64,000 nucleotides of DNA from Coriaria nepalensis (lineage: Eukaryota > Streptophyta > Magnoliopsida > Cucurbitales > Coriariaceae): the NCBI GenBank assembly GCA_027186245.1, contig CP114482.1:21843209-21907208 (forward strand). The letters are read 5' to 3'. The notes under the pieces were generated by a model, which was given only the letters and a program-made list of their open reading frames with translations, was not told where the DNA came from and did no database searches. Of the stretch, positions 50,428 through 63,220 are shown piece by piece; position 1 is the first letter of the stretch; each line of letters opens with the position of its first letter. The position numbers were made by a program, and so were the translations under genes.

Positions 50428-53400
50428 GGTCTTTAAACATGACTTTCGTCCGTAACTTGGAGTTGATCTATCGAAGGCAACAATGCATTTGTTTAGCCTT
50501 AAAGTCATGTTAATGAGTATCTTCTAGTCGTTAAATCATTCTAAATTAAGTCGAACGAATTCTATTTTCGCCCTTCAAACATGATTTTGTTACATACTTG
50601 CAATTAGGCTATTGAAGACAACAATGCATTGTTTTAGCCATAAAATGCATATCATTCAGTCTTTTCATATCATTAAATTTTTTGGAAGCACTTCGAACCA
50701 ATTCTATTTTTGCATTTAAGACACGACTTTCATCCATAACTTGCAATTGATCTATTGAAGGCAACTATGCACTTTTTTAGCCTTAAAGTCATATTATTGC
50801 GTCTCTTTTAGTCAGTAAATCATTCTAAATCTCTTCGAATGAAATTCGGCCTTTAAACATGACTTTCGTGCGTAACTTGGAGTTGATCTATTGAAGGCAA
50901 CAATGCATTTGTTTAGCCTTAAAGTCATGTCAATGAGTCTCTTCTAGTCGTTAAATCATTCTAAATTAAGTCGAACGAATTCTATTTTCGCCCTTCAAAC
51001 ATGATTTTATTACATAACTCGCAATTAATCCATTGAAGACAACAATGCATTGTTTTAGCCATAAAAAGCATATCATTCAGTCTTTTCATATCATTAAATT
51101 GTTTGGAAGCACTTCGAACCGATTCTATTTGTGCATTTGAGACATGACTTTCATACACAACTTGCAATTGATCTATTGAAGGCAACTATCCATTTTTTTT
51201 AGCCTTAAAGTTATATTTTTGCGTCTCTTTTAGTCAGTAAATCATTCTAAATCACTTCAAATGAAATTCGGCCTTTAAACATGACTTTCGTGCATAACTT
51301 GCAGTTGATGTATTGAAGGCAACAATGCATTTGTTTAGCCTTAAAGTCATGTCAATGAGTCTCTTCTAGTCGTTAAATCATTCTAAATTAAGTCGAACGA
51401 ATTCTATTTTCGCCCTTCAAACATGATTTTCTTACATAACTTGCAATTAGGCTATTGAAGACAACAATGCATTGTTTTAGCTATAAAAAGCATATCATTT
51501 AGTCTTTTCATGTCATTAAATTGTTTGGAAGCACTTAGAACCAATTCTATTTTTGCATTTAAGACACGACTTTCATGCATAACTTGCAATTGATCTATTG
51601 AAGGCAACTATCCATTTTTTTAGCCTTAAAGTCGTATTATTGCGTCTCTTTTAGTCAGTAAATCATTCTAAATCACTTCGAATGAAATTCGGTCTTTAAA
51701 CATGACTTTCATCCATAACTTGGAGTTGATCTATTGAAGGCAACAATGCATTTGTTTAGCCTTAAAGTCATGTCAATGAGTCTCTTCTAGTCGTTAAATC
51801 ATTCTAAATTAAGTCGAACGAATTCTATTTTCGCCCTTCAAACATGATTTTCTTACATAACTTGCAATTAATCTATTGAAGACAACAATGCATTATTTTA
51901 GCCTTAAAAAGCATATCATTCAGTCTTTTCATATCATTAAATTGTTTGGAAGCACTACGAACCAATTCTATTTTTGCATTTAAGACACGACTTTCATGCA
52001 TAACTTGCAATTGATCTATTGAAGGCAACTATCCATTTTTTTAGCGTTAAAGTCATATTATTGCGTCTCTTTTGGTCAGTAAATCATTCTACATCACTTT
52101 CAATGAAATTCGGCCTTTAAACATGACTTTTGTGCATAACTAGCAGTTGATGTATTGAAGGCAACAATGCATTTGTTTAGCCTTAAAGTCATGTCAATGA
52201 GTCTCTTCTAGTCGTTAAATCATTGTAAATTAAGTCGAACGAATTCTATTTTCGCCCTTCAAACAGGATTTTATTACATAACTTGCAATTAATCTATTGA
52301 AGACAACAATGCACTATTTTAGCCATAAAAAGCATATCATTCAGTCTTTTCATGTCATTATATTGTTTGGAAGCACTTCGAACCAATTCTATTTTTGCAT
52401 TTAAGACACGACTTTCATACATAACTTGCAATTGATCTATTGAAGGCAACTATGCATTTTTTTAGCCTTAAAGTCATATTATTGCGTCTCTTTTAGTCAG
52501 TAAATCATTCTAAATCACTTCGAATGAAATTCGGCCTTTAAACATGACTTTCGTGCATAACTTGGAGTTGATCTATTGAAGGCAACAATGCATTTGTTTA
52601 GCCTTAAAGTCATGTCAATGAGTCTCTTGTAGTCGTTAAATCATTCTAAATTAAGTCGAACGAATTCTATTTTCGCCCTTCAAACATGATTTTATTACAT
52701 AACTCGCAATTAATCCATTGAAGACAACAATGCATTGTTTTAGCCATAAAAAGCATATCATTCAGTCTTTTCATATCATTAAATTGTTTGGAAGCACTTC
52801 GAACCAATTCTATTTGTGCATTTGAGACACGACTTTCATACACAACTTGCAATTGATCTATTGAAGGCAACTATCCATTTTTTTAGCCTTAAAGTCATAT
52901 TTTTGCGTCTCTTTTAGTCAGTAAATCATTCTAAATCACTTCGAATGAAATTCGGCATTTAAACATGACTTTCGTGCATAACTTGGAGTTGATCTATTGA
53001 AGGCAACAATGCATTTGTTTAGCCTTAAAGTCATGTTAATGAGTCTCTTCTAGTCGTTAAATCATTCTAAATTAAGTCGAACGAATTCTATTTTCGCCCT
53101 TCAAACATGATTTTCTTACATACTTGCAATTAGGCTATTGAAGACAACAATGCATTGTTTTAGCCATAAAATGCATATCATTCAATCTTTTCATATCATT
53201 AAATTGTTTGGAAGCACTTCGAACCAATTCTATTTTTGCATTTAAGACACGACTTTCATGCATAACTTGCAATTGATCTATTGAAGGCAACTATCCATTT
53301 TTTTAGCCTTAAAGTCATATTATTGCGTCTCTTTTGGTCAGTAAATCATTCTAAATCACTTTCAATGAAATTCGGCCTTTAAACATGACTTTCGTGCATA

Positions 53401-54634
53401 ACTTGCAGTTGATCTATTGAAGGCAACAATGCATTTGTTTAGCCTTAAAGTCATGTCAATGCGTCTCTTCTAGTCGTTAAATCATTCTAAATTAAATCGA
53501 ACGAATTCTATTTTCGCCCTTCAAACATGATTTTATTACATAACTCGCAATTAATAAATTGAAGACAACAATGCATTGTTTTAGCCATAAAAAGCATATC
53601 ATTCAGTCTTTTCATATGATTAAATTGTTTGGAAGCACTTCGAACCAATTCTATTTGTGCATTTGAGACACGACTTTCATACACAACTTGCAATTGATCT
53701 ATTGAAGGCAACTATCCATTTTTTTAGCCTTAAAGTCATATTTTTGCGTCTCTTTTAGTCAGTAAATCATTCTAAATCACTTCGAATGAAATTCGGCATT
53801 TAAACATGACTTTCGTGCATAACTTGGAGTTGATCTATTGAAGGCAACAATGCATTTGTTTAGCCTTAAAGTCATGTTAATGAGTCTCTTCTAGTCGTTA
53901 AATCATTCTAAATTAAGTCGAACGAATTCTATTTTCGCCCTTCAAACATCATTTTCTTACATACTTGCAATTAGGCTATTGAAGACAACAATGCATTGTT
54001 TTAGCCATAAAATGCATATCATTCAGTCTTTTCATATCATTAAATTGTTTGCAAGCACTTCGAACCAATTCTATTTTTGCATTTAAGACACGACTTTCAT
54101 GCATAACTTGCAATTGATCTATTGAAGGCAACTATCCATTTTTTTAGCCTTAAAGTCATATTATTGCGTCTCTTTTGGTCAGTAAATCATTCTAAATCAC
54201 TTCAAATGAAATTTGGCGTTTAAACATGACTTTCGTGCATAATTTGCAGTTGATGTATTGAAGGCAACAATGCATTTGTTTAGCCTTAAAGTCATGTCAA
54301 TGAGTCTCTTCTAGTCGTTAAATCATTCTAAATTAAGTCGAACGAATTGTATTTTCGCCCTTCAAACATGATTTTATTACATAACTCGCAATTAATCCAT
54401 TGAAGACAACAATGCATTATTTTAGCCTTAAAAAGCATATCATTCAGTCTTTTCATATCATTAAATTGTTTGGAAACACTTCGAACCAATTCTATTTTTG
54501 CATTTAAGACACGACTTTCATGCATAACTTGCAATTGATCTATTAAAGGCAACTATCCATTTTTTTAGCCTTAAAGTCATATTATTGCGTCTCTTTTGGT
54601 CAGTAAATCATTCTAAATCACTTCAAATGAAATT
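50428..54634 (+). repeat. 10-monomer HOR, copy 3 (about 4207 bp)
   Basis: This copy is nearly identical to copy 2. It ends where the sequence reads AATTTGGCGTTTAAGC (54632) instead of AATTCGGTCTTTAAAC, so no fourth copy follows; the array shifts into a repeated two-monomer block instead. Confidence 0.95.
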
Positions 54635-54711
54635 TGGCGTTTAAGCATGACTTTCGTGCATAATTTGCAGTTGATGTATTGAAGGCAACAATGCATTTGT
54701 TTAGCCTTAAA
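53871..54711 (+). repeat. 2-monomer block at HOR edge, copy 1 (841 bp)
   Basis: This block is the last part of 10-mer copy 3: a monomer with GTTAATGAG, CATCATTTTC, TACATACTTGC, AAAATGCATATC and GTTTGCAAGC, followed by one with GAATTGTATT, CATTATTTTAGCCTTAAAAA and GGAAACACTTC. The pair is repeated directly after. Confidence 0.88.
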
Positions 54712-55552
54712 GTCATGTTAATGAGTCTCTTCTAGTCGTTAAATCATTCTAAATTAAGTCGAACGAATTCTATTTTCGCCCTTCAAACATCATTTTCTTA
54801 CATACTTGCAATTAGGCTATTGAAGACAACAATGCATTGTTTTAGCCATAAAATGCATATCATTCAGTCTTTTCATATCATTAAATTGTTTGCAAGCACT
54901 TCGAACCAATTCTATTTTTGCATTTAAGACACGACTTTCATGCATAACTTGCAATTGATCTATTGAAGGCAACTATCCATTTTTTTAGCCTTAAAGTCAT
55001 ATTATTGCGTCTCTTTTGGTCAGTAAATCATTCTAAATCACTTCAAATGAAATTTGGCGTTTAAACATGACTTTCGTGCATAATTTGCAGTTGATGTATT
55101 GAAGGCAACAATGCATTTGTTTAGCCTTAAAGTCATGTCAATGAGTCTCTTCTAGTCGTTAAATCATTCTAAATTAAGTCGAACGAATTCTATTTTCGCC
55201 CTTCAAACATGATTTTATTACATAACTCGCAATTAATCCATTGAAGACAACAATGCATTATTTTAGCCTTAAAAAGCATATCATTCAGTCTTTTCATATC
55301 ATTAAATTGTTTGGAAACACTTCGAACCAATTCTATTTTTGCATTTAAGACACGACTTTCATGCATAACTTGCAATTGATCTATTAAAGGCAACTATCCA
55401 TTTTTTTAGCCTTAAAGTCATATTATTGCGTCTCTTTTGGTCAGTAAATCATTCTAAATCACTTCAAATGAAATTTGGCGTTTAAACATGACTTTCGTGC
55501 ATAATTTGCAGTTGATGTATTGAAGGCAACAATGCATTTGTTTAGCCTTAAA
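54712..55552 (+). repeat. 2-monomer block at HOR edge, copy 2 (841 bp)
   Basis: This is a direct repeat of the preceding pair: GTTAATG at 54714 is 841 bp after 53873, and AATTTGGCG occurs at 54211, 54632, 55052 and 55473. The second monomer here has the ordinary GAATTCTATT instead of GAATTGTATT. It looks like a recent single duplication that extended the edge of the 10-monomer HOR. Confidence 0.88.
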
Positions 55553-58549
55553 GTCATGTCAATGAGTCTCTTCTAGTCGTTAAGTCATTCTAAATTAAGT
55601 CGAACGAATTCTATTTTCGCCCTTCAAACATGATTTTATTAAATAACTTGCAATTAATCTATTGAAGACAACAATGCACTATTTTAGCCATAAAAAGCAT
55701 ATCATTCAGTCTTTTCATGTCATTAAATTGTTTGGAAGCACTTTGAACCAATTCTACTTTTGCATTTAAGACACGACTTTCATACATAACTTGCAATTGA
55801 TCTATTGAAGGCAACTATCCATTTTTTTAGCCTTAAAGTCATATTATTGCAACTCTTTTAGTCAGTAAATCATTCTAAATCACTTCGAATGAAATTCGGT
55901 CTCTAAACATGACTTTCGTGCATAACTTGGAGTTGATCTATTGAAGGCAACAATGCATTTGTTTAGCCTTGAAGTCATGTCAATGAGTCTCTTCTAGTCG
56001 TTAAATCACTCTAAATTAAGTCGAACGAATTCTATTTTCGCCCTTCAAACATGATTTTATTCCATAACTCGCAATTAATCCATTGAAGACAACAATGCAT
56101 TGTTTTAGCCATAAAAAGCATATTATTCAGTGTTTTCATATCATTAAATTGTTTGGAAGCACTTTGAACCAATTCTATTTTTGCATTTAAGACACGACTT
56201 TCATACATAACTTGCAATTGATCTACTGAAGGCAACTATCCATTTTTTTAGCCTTAAAGTCATATTATTGCGTCTCTTTTGGTCAGTAAATGATTCTAAA
56301 TCACTTTCAATGAAATTCGGCGTTTAAACATGACTTTCGTGCATAACTTGCAGTTGATGTATTGAAGGCAACAATGCATTTGTTTAGCCTTAAAGTAATG
56401 CAATGAGTCTCTTCTAGTCGTTAAATTATTCTAAATTAAGTCGAACGAATTCTATTTTCGCCCTTCAAACATGATTTAATTACATAACTTGCAATTAATC
56501 TACTGAAGACAACAATGCATTATTTTAGCCATAAAAAGCAAATCATTCAGTCTTTTCATGTCATTAAATTGTTTGGAAGCACTTTGAACCAATTCTATTT
56601 TTGCATTTAAGACACGACTTTCATACATAACTTGCAATTGATCTATTGAAGGCAACTATGTATTTTTTTAGCTTTAAAGTCATATTATTGCAACTCTTTT
56701 AGTCAGTAAATCATTCTAAATTACTTCGAATGAAATTCGGCATTGAAACATGACTTTCGTGCATAACTTGGAGTTGATCTATTGAAGGCACCAATGCATT
56801 TGTTTAGCCTTAAAGTCATCTTAATGAGTCTCTTCTAGTCGTTAAATCATTCTAAATTAAGTCGAACGAATTCTATTTTCGCCCTTCAGACATGATTTTC
56901 TTACATATTTGCAATTAGGCTATTGAACACAACAATGCATTGTTTTAGCCATAAAATGCATATCATTCAGTCTTTTCATATCGTTAAATTGTTTGGAAGC
57001 ACTTCCAACCAATTCTATTTGTGCATTTGAGACACGACTTTCATACACAACTTGCAATTGATCTATTGAAGGCAACTATCCATTTTTTTAGCCTTAAAGT
57101 CATACTTTTGTGTCTCTTTTAGTCAGTAAATCATTCTAAATCACTTCAAATAAAATTCGGCCTTTAAACATGACTTTCGTGCATAACTTGCAGTTGATGT
57201 ATTGAAGGCAACAATGCCTTTGTTTAGCCTTAAAGTCATGTCAATGAGTCTCTTCTAGTCGTTAAATCATTCTAAATTAAGTCGAACGAATTCTATTTTC
57301 GCCCTTCAAACATGATTTTATTACATAACTCGCAATTAATCCATTGAAGACAACAATGCATTGTTTTAGCCATAAAAAGCATATCATTCAGTCTTTTCAT
57401 ATCATTAAATTGTTTGGAAGCACTTCGAACCAATTCTATTTGTGCATTTGAGACACGACTTTCATACACAACTTGCAATTGATCTATTGAAGGCAACTAT
57501 CCATTTTTTTAGCCTTAAAGTCATATTTTTGCGTCTCTTTTAGTCAGTAAATCATTCTAAATCACTTCGAATGAAATTCGGCATTTAAACATGACTTTCG
57601 TGCATAACTTGTAGTTGATCTATTGAAGGCAACAATGCATTTGTTTAGCCTTAAAGTCATCTTAATGAGTCTCTTCTAGTCGTTAAATCATTCTAAATTA
57701 AGTCGAACGAATTCTATTTTCGCCCTTCAGACATGATTTTCTTACATATTTGCAATTAGGCTATTGAAGACAACAATGCATTGTTTTAGCCATAAAATGC
57801 ATATCATTCAGTCTTTTCATATCGTTAAATTTTTTGGAAGCACTTCGAACCAATTCTATTTTTGCATTTAAGACACGACTTTCATGCATAACTTGCAATT
57901 GATCTATTGAAGGCAACTATGCATTTTTTTAGCCTTAAAGTCATATTATTGCGTCTCTTTTGGTCAGTAAATCATTCTAAATCACTTCAAATGAAATTCG
58001 GCGTTTAAACATGACTTTCGTGCATAACTTGCAGTTGATGTATTGAAGGCAACAATGCATTTGTTTAGCCTTAAAGTCATGTCAATGAGTCTCTTCTAGT
58101 CGTTAAATCATTCTAAATTAAGTCGAACGAATTCTATTTTCGCCCTTCAAACATGATTTTATTACATAACTCGCAATTAATCCATTGAAGACAACAATGC
58201 ATTGTTTTAGCCATAAAAAGCATATCATTCAGTCTTTTCATATCATTAAATTGTTTGGAAGCACTTCGAACCAATTCTATTTTTGCATTTAAGACACGAC
58301 TTTCATGCATAACTTGCAATTGATCTATTGAAGGCAACTATCTTTTTTTTTAGCCTTAAAGTCATATTATTGCGTCTCTTTTAGTCAGTAAATCATTCTA
58401 AATCACTTCAAATGAAATTCGGCGTTTAAACATGACTTTCGTGCATAACTTGCAGTTGATGTATTGAAGGCAACAATGCATTTGTTTAGCCTTAAAGTAA
58501 TGCAATGAGTCTCTTCTAGTCGTTAAATCATTCTAAATTAAGTCGAACG
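55553..58549 (+). repeat. Mixed monomers right of the 10-monomer HOR
   Basis: These seven monomers are related to the HOR members but more diverged and not in the HOR order. Marks include TTAAATAACTTGC, CACTTTGAACC, TATTGCAACTCTTTTAG, AGTAATGCAATGAG (56394), TACATATTTGC with TTCAGACATG (56888, 57728), AGTCATCTTAATGAG and TATCGTTAAATT. The pair near 56820-57060 and 57660-57900 repeats at about two monomers. No gene is visible. Confidence 0.7.
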
Positions 58550-58970
58550 AATTCTATTTTCGCCCTTCAAACATGGTTTTATTACATAACTTGCAATTAA
58601 TCTATTGAAGACAACAATGCATTATTTTAGCCATAAAAAGCAAATCATTCAGTCTTTTCATGTCATTAAATTGTTTGGAAGCACTTTGAACCAATTCTAT
58701 TTTTGCATTTAAGACACGACTTTCATACATAACTTGCAATTGATGTATTGAAGGCAACTATGTATTTTTTTAGCCTTAAAGTCATATTATTGCAACTCTT
58801 TTCGTCAGTAAATCATTCTAAATTACTTCGAATGAAATTCGGCCTTTAAACATGACTTTCGTGCATAACTTGCAGTTGATCTATTGAAGGTAAAAATGCA
58901 TTTGGTTAGCCTTAAAGTCATGTCAATGAGTCTCTTCTAGTCGTTAAATCATTCTAAATTAAATCGAACG
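58550..58970 (+). repeat. Monomer with CAACTC/GGTAAAAATG marks, copy 1
   Basis: This monomer carries AGCAAATC, CACTTTGAACC, CTATGTATTTTTTTAG, GCAACTCTTTTCGTCAG, AATTACTTCG and GAAGGTAAAAATGC. A nearly identical monomer starts 842 bp later at 59392, with a different monomer between them. A related but less similar one lies near 56450. Confidence 0.8.
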
Positions 58971-59391
58971 AATTCTATTTTCGCCCTTCAAACATGATTT
59001 TATTACATAACTCGCAATTAATCCATTGAAGACAACAATGCATTATTTTAGCCTTAAAAAGCATATCATTCAGTCTTTTCATATCATTAAATTGTTTGGA
59101 AGCACTTCGAACCAATTCTATTTTTGCATTTAAGACACGACTTTCATGCATAACTTGCAATTGATCTATTGAAGGCAACTATCCGTTTTTTTAGCCTTAA
59201 AGTCATATTATTGCGTCTCTTTTGGTCAGTAAATCATTCTAAAACACTTTCAATGAAATTCGTCCTTTAAACATGACTTTCGTGCATAACTTGCAGTTGA
59301 TTTATTGAAGGCAACATTGCATTTGTTTAGCCTTAAAGTCATGTCAATGAGTCTCTTCTAGTCGTTAAATCATTCTAAATTAAGTCGAACG

Positions 59392-59812
59392 AATTCTATT
59401 TTCGCCCTTCAAACATGATTTTATTACATAACTTGCAATTAATCTATTGAAGACAACAATGCATTATTTTAGCCATAAAAAGCAAATCATTCAGTCTTTT
59501 CATGTCATTAAATTGTTTGGAAGCACTTTGAACCAATTCTATTTTTGCATTTAAGACACGACTTTCATACATAACTTGCAATTGATCTATTGAAGGCAAC
59601 TATGTATTTTTTTAGCCTTAAAGTCATATTATTGCAACTCTTTTCGTCAGTAAATCATTCTAAATTACTTCGAAAGAAATTCGGCCTTTAAACATGACTT
59701 TCGTGCATAACTTGCAGTTGATCTATTGAAGGTAAAAATGCATTTGTTTAGCGTTAAAGTCATGTCAATGAGTCTCTTCTAGTCGTTAAATCATTCTAAA
59801 TTAAGTCGAACG
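59392..59812 (+). repeat. Monomer with CAACTC/GGTAAAAATG marks, copy 2
   Basis: It repeats the marks of the monomer at 58550, including GCAACTCTTTTCGTCAG and GAAGGTAAAAATGC, at an 842-bp offset. The sequence between (58971-59391) is of the CATTATTTTAGCCTTAAAAA type. This is a small two-monomer repeat of about 1.5 copies. Confidence 0.8.
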
Positions 59813-61074
59813 AATTCTATTTTCGCCCTTCAAACATGATTTTCCTACATAACTTGCAATTAGGCTATTGAAGACAACAATGCATTGTTTTAGCCATAAA
59901 AAGCATATCATTCAGTCTTTCCATATCATTAAATTGTTTGGGAGCACTTCGAACCAATTCTATTTTTGCATTTAAGACACGACTTTCATGCATAACTTGC
60001 AATTGATCTATTGAAGGAAACTATCTATTTTTTTAGCCTTAAAGTCATATTATTGCGTCTCTTTTAGTCAGTAAATCATTCTGAATCACTTCGAATGAAA
60101 TTCGGCATTTAAATATGACTTTCGTGCATAACTTGGAGTTGATCTATTGAAGGCAACAATGCATTTGTTTAGCCTTAGAGTCATGTTAATGAGTCTCTTC
60201 TAGTCGTTAAATCATTCTAAATTAAGTCGAACGAATTCTATTTTCGCCCTTCAAACATGATTTTCTTACATACTTGCAATTAGGCTATTGAAGACAACAA
60301 TGCATTGTTTTAGCCATAAAATGCATATCATTCAGTCTTTTCATATCATTAAATTGTTTGGAAGCACTTCGAACCAATTCTATTTTTGCATTTAAGACAC
60401 GACTTTCATGCAAAACTTGCAATTGATCTATTGAAGGCAACTATCCATTTTTTTAGCCTTAAAGTCATATTATTGCGTCTCTTTTGGTCAGTAAATCATT
60501 CTAAATCACTTTCAATGAAATTCGGCCTTTAAACATGACTTTCGTGCATAACTTACAGTTGATCTATTGAAGGCAACAATGCATTTGTTTAGCCTTAAAG
60601 TCATGTCAATGAGTCTCTTCTAGTCGTTAAATCATTCTAAATTAAGTCGAACAAATTCTATTTTCGCCCTTCAAACATGATTTTATTACATAACTCGCAA
60701 TTAATTCATTGAAGACAACAATGCATTATTTTAGCCTTAAAAAGCATATCATTCAGTCTTTTCATATCATTAAATTGTTTGGAAGCACTTCGAACCAATT
60801 CTATTTTTGCATTTAAGACACGACTTTCATGCATAACTTGCAATTGATCTATTGAAGGCAACTATCCGTTTTTTTAGCCTTAAAGTCATATTATTGCGTC
60901 TCTTTTGGTCAGTAAATCATTCTAAATCACTTTTAATGAAATTCGGCCTTTAAACATGACTTTCGTGCATAACTTGCAGTTGATCTATTGAAGGCAACAA
61001 TGCATTTGTTTAGCCTTAAAGTCATGTCAATGAGTCTCTTCTAGTCGTTAAATCATTCTAAATTAAGTCGAACG
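59813..61074 (+). repeat. Three monomers before the truncated copy
   Basis: These are full-length monomers with HOR-related marks (TACATACTTGC and AAAATGCATATC near 60270-60330, CATTATTTTAGCCTTAAAAA near 60721, TTTTGGTCAG with CACTTTCAATG). The A subunit near 60653 has lost its EcoRI site (ACAAATTC). No gene is visible. Confidence 0.7.
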
Positions 61075-61300
61075 AATTCTATTTTCGCCCTTCAAACATG
61101 ATTTTATTACATAACTTGCAATTAATCTATTGAAGACAACAATGCATTATTTTAGCCATAAAAAGCAAATCATTTTGTCTTTTCATGTCATTAAGTTGTT
61201 TGGAAGCACTTTGAACCAATTCTATTTTTGCATTTAAGACACGACTTTCACGTCAATGAGTCTCTTCTAGTCGTTAAATCATTCTAAATTAAGTCGAACG
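61075..61300 (+). repeat. Truncated monomer (226 bp), internal deletion at 61251
   Basis: A is complete and B begins normally but breaks off at CACGACTTTCA (61250). It continues directly into CGTCAATGAGTCTC, the end of C. About 195 bp, the rest of B and most of C, are missing. Normal B reads GACTTTCATGC and normal C reads AAAGTCACGTC, so the bases TCA are shared at the breakpoint. The breakpoint is also the left end of the 1969-bp repeat that follows. Confidence 0.93.
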
Positions 61301-63220
61301 AATTCTATTTTCGCCCTTCAAACATGATTTTCTTACATAACTTGCAATTAATCTATTGAAGACAACAATGCATTGTTTTAGCCATAAAAAGCATATCATC
61401 CAGTCTTTTCATATCATTAAATTGTTTTGAAGTACTTCGAACCAATTCTATTTTTGCATTTAAGACACGACTTTCATGCATAACTTGCAATTGATCTATT
61501 GAAGGGAACTATGCATTTTTTTAGCGTTAAAGTCATATTATTGCGTCTCTTTTAGTCAGTAAATCATTCTAAATTAAGTCGAACGAATTCTATTTTCGCC
61601 CTTCAAACATGATTTTCTTACATAACTTGCAACTAATCTATTGAAGAGAACAATGCATTGTTTTAGCCATAAAAAGCATATCATTCAGTCTTTTCATATC
61701 ATTAAATTGTTTGGAAGCACTTCGAACCAATTCTATTTTTGCATTTAAGACACGACTTTCATGCATAACTTGTAATTGATCTATTGAAGGCAACTATGCA
61801 TTTTTTTAGCCTTAAAGTCATATTTTTGCGTCTCTTTTAGTCGGTAAATCATTCTAAATCACTTCGAATGAAATTCGTCCTTTAAACATGACTTTCGTGC
61901 ATAACTTGCAGTTGATCTATTGAAGGCAACAATGCATTTGTTTAGCCTTAAAGTCAGGTCAATGATTCTCTTCTAGTCGTTAAATCATTCTAAATTAAGT
62001 CGAACGAATTCTATTTTCGCCATTCAAACATGATTTTCTTACATAACTTGCAATTAATCTATTGAAGACAACAATGCATTGTTTTAGCCATAAAAAGCAT
62101 ATCATTCAGTCTTTTCATATCATTAAATTGTTTGGAAGCACTTCGAACCAATTCTATTTTTGCATTTAAGACACGACTTTCATGCATAACTTGTAATTGA
62201 TCTATTGAAGGCAACTATGCATTTTTTTAGCCTTAAAGTCATATTTTTGCGTCTCTTTTAGTCGGTAAATCATTCTAAATCACTTCGAATGAAATTCGTC
62301 CTTTAAACATGACTTTCGTGCATAACTTGCAGTTGATCTATTGAAGGCAACAATGCATTTGTTTAGCCTTAAAGTCAGATCAATGATTCTCTTCTAGTCG
62401 TTAAATCATTCTAAATTAAGTCGAACGAATTCTATTTTCGCCATTCAAACATGATTTTCTTACATAACTTGCAATTAATCTATTGAAGACAACAATTCAT
62501 TATTTTAGCCATAAAAAGCATATCATTCAGTCTTCCCATATCATTAAATTTTTTAGAAGCACTTCGAACCAATTCTATTTGTGCATTTAAAACACAACTT
62601 TCATACATAACTTGCAATTGATCTATTGAAGGCAACTATGCATTTTTTTAGCCTTAAAGTCATATTTTTGCGTTTCTTTTAGTCGGTAAATCATTCTAAA
62701 TCACTTCGAATGAAATTCGTCCTTTAAACATGACTTTCGTGCATAACTTGCAGTTGATCTATTGAAGGCAACAATGCATTTGTTTAACCTTAAAGTCATG
62801 TCAATGAGTCTCTTCTAGTCGTTAAATCATTCTAAATTAAGTCGAACGAATTCTATTTTCGCCCTTCAAACATGATTATCTTACATAACTTGCAATTAAT
62901 CTATTGAAGACAACGATGCATTCTTTTAGCCATAAAAAGCATATCATTCAGTCTTCTCATATCATTAAATTGTTTAGAAGCACTTCGAACCAATTCTATT
63001 TGTGCATTTAAGACACAACTTTCATACATAACTTGCAATTGATCTATTGAAGGCAACTATCCATTTTTTTAGCCTTAAAGTCATATTATTGCGTCTCTTT
63101 TAGTCAGTAAATCATTCTAAATCACTTCGAATGAAATTCGGCCATTAAACATGACTTTCGTGCATAACTTGCAGTTGATCTATTGAAGGCAACAATGCAT
63201 TTGTTTAGCCTTAAAGTCAC
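61252..63220 (+). repeat. 1969-bp HOR copy 1 (4 monomers + one A-B unit)
   Basis: The segment starts at GTCAATGAGTCTC (61252) and is repeated from 63221. It contains a shortened A-B monomer (61301-61585), two almost identical monomers at 61586 and 62007 (TTGTAATTGATC, GTCGGTAAATC, ATTCGTCCTTT), and two with AAACACAACTTTC or AGACACAACTTTC. The length equals four 421-bp monomers plus 285 bp. Confidence 0.9.
61301..61585 (+). repeat. A-B monomer lacking subunit C (285 bp), first
   Basis: B runs to TTTTAGTCAGTAAATCATTC and joins TAAATTAAGTCGAACG, the end of C, so a whole C-length is missing while the spacing of subunits is kept. The exchange lies in the TAAATCATTCTAAAT tract shared by the ends of B and C, which fits out-of-register recombination between subunits. 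GAAGGGAACTATGC and AGCGTTAAAG mark this unit and its copy at 63270. Confidence 0.93.

Noticed and set aside
56..59178. Family of minus-strand open frames of 60-76 codons in about 40 monomers, as protein genes
   Set aside because: The cases I checked start at TTG (except 37144-37326), not ATG, lie wholly inside the repeat, and are lost in most monomers by ordinary repeat variation. The variants change residues freely, and there is no promoter, intron or domain signature. Their similarity follows from monomer homogeneity.
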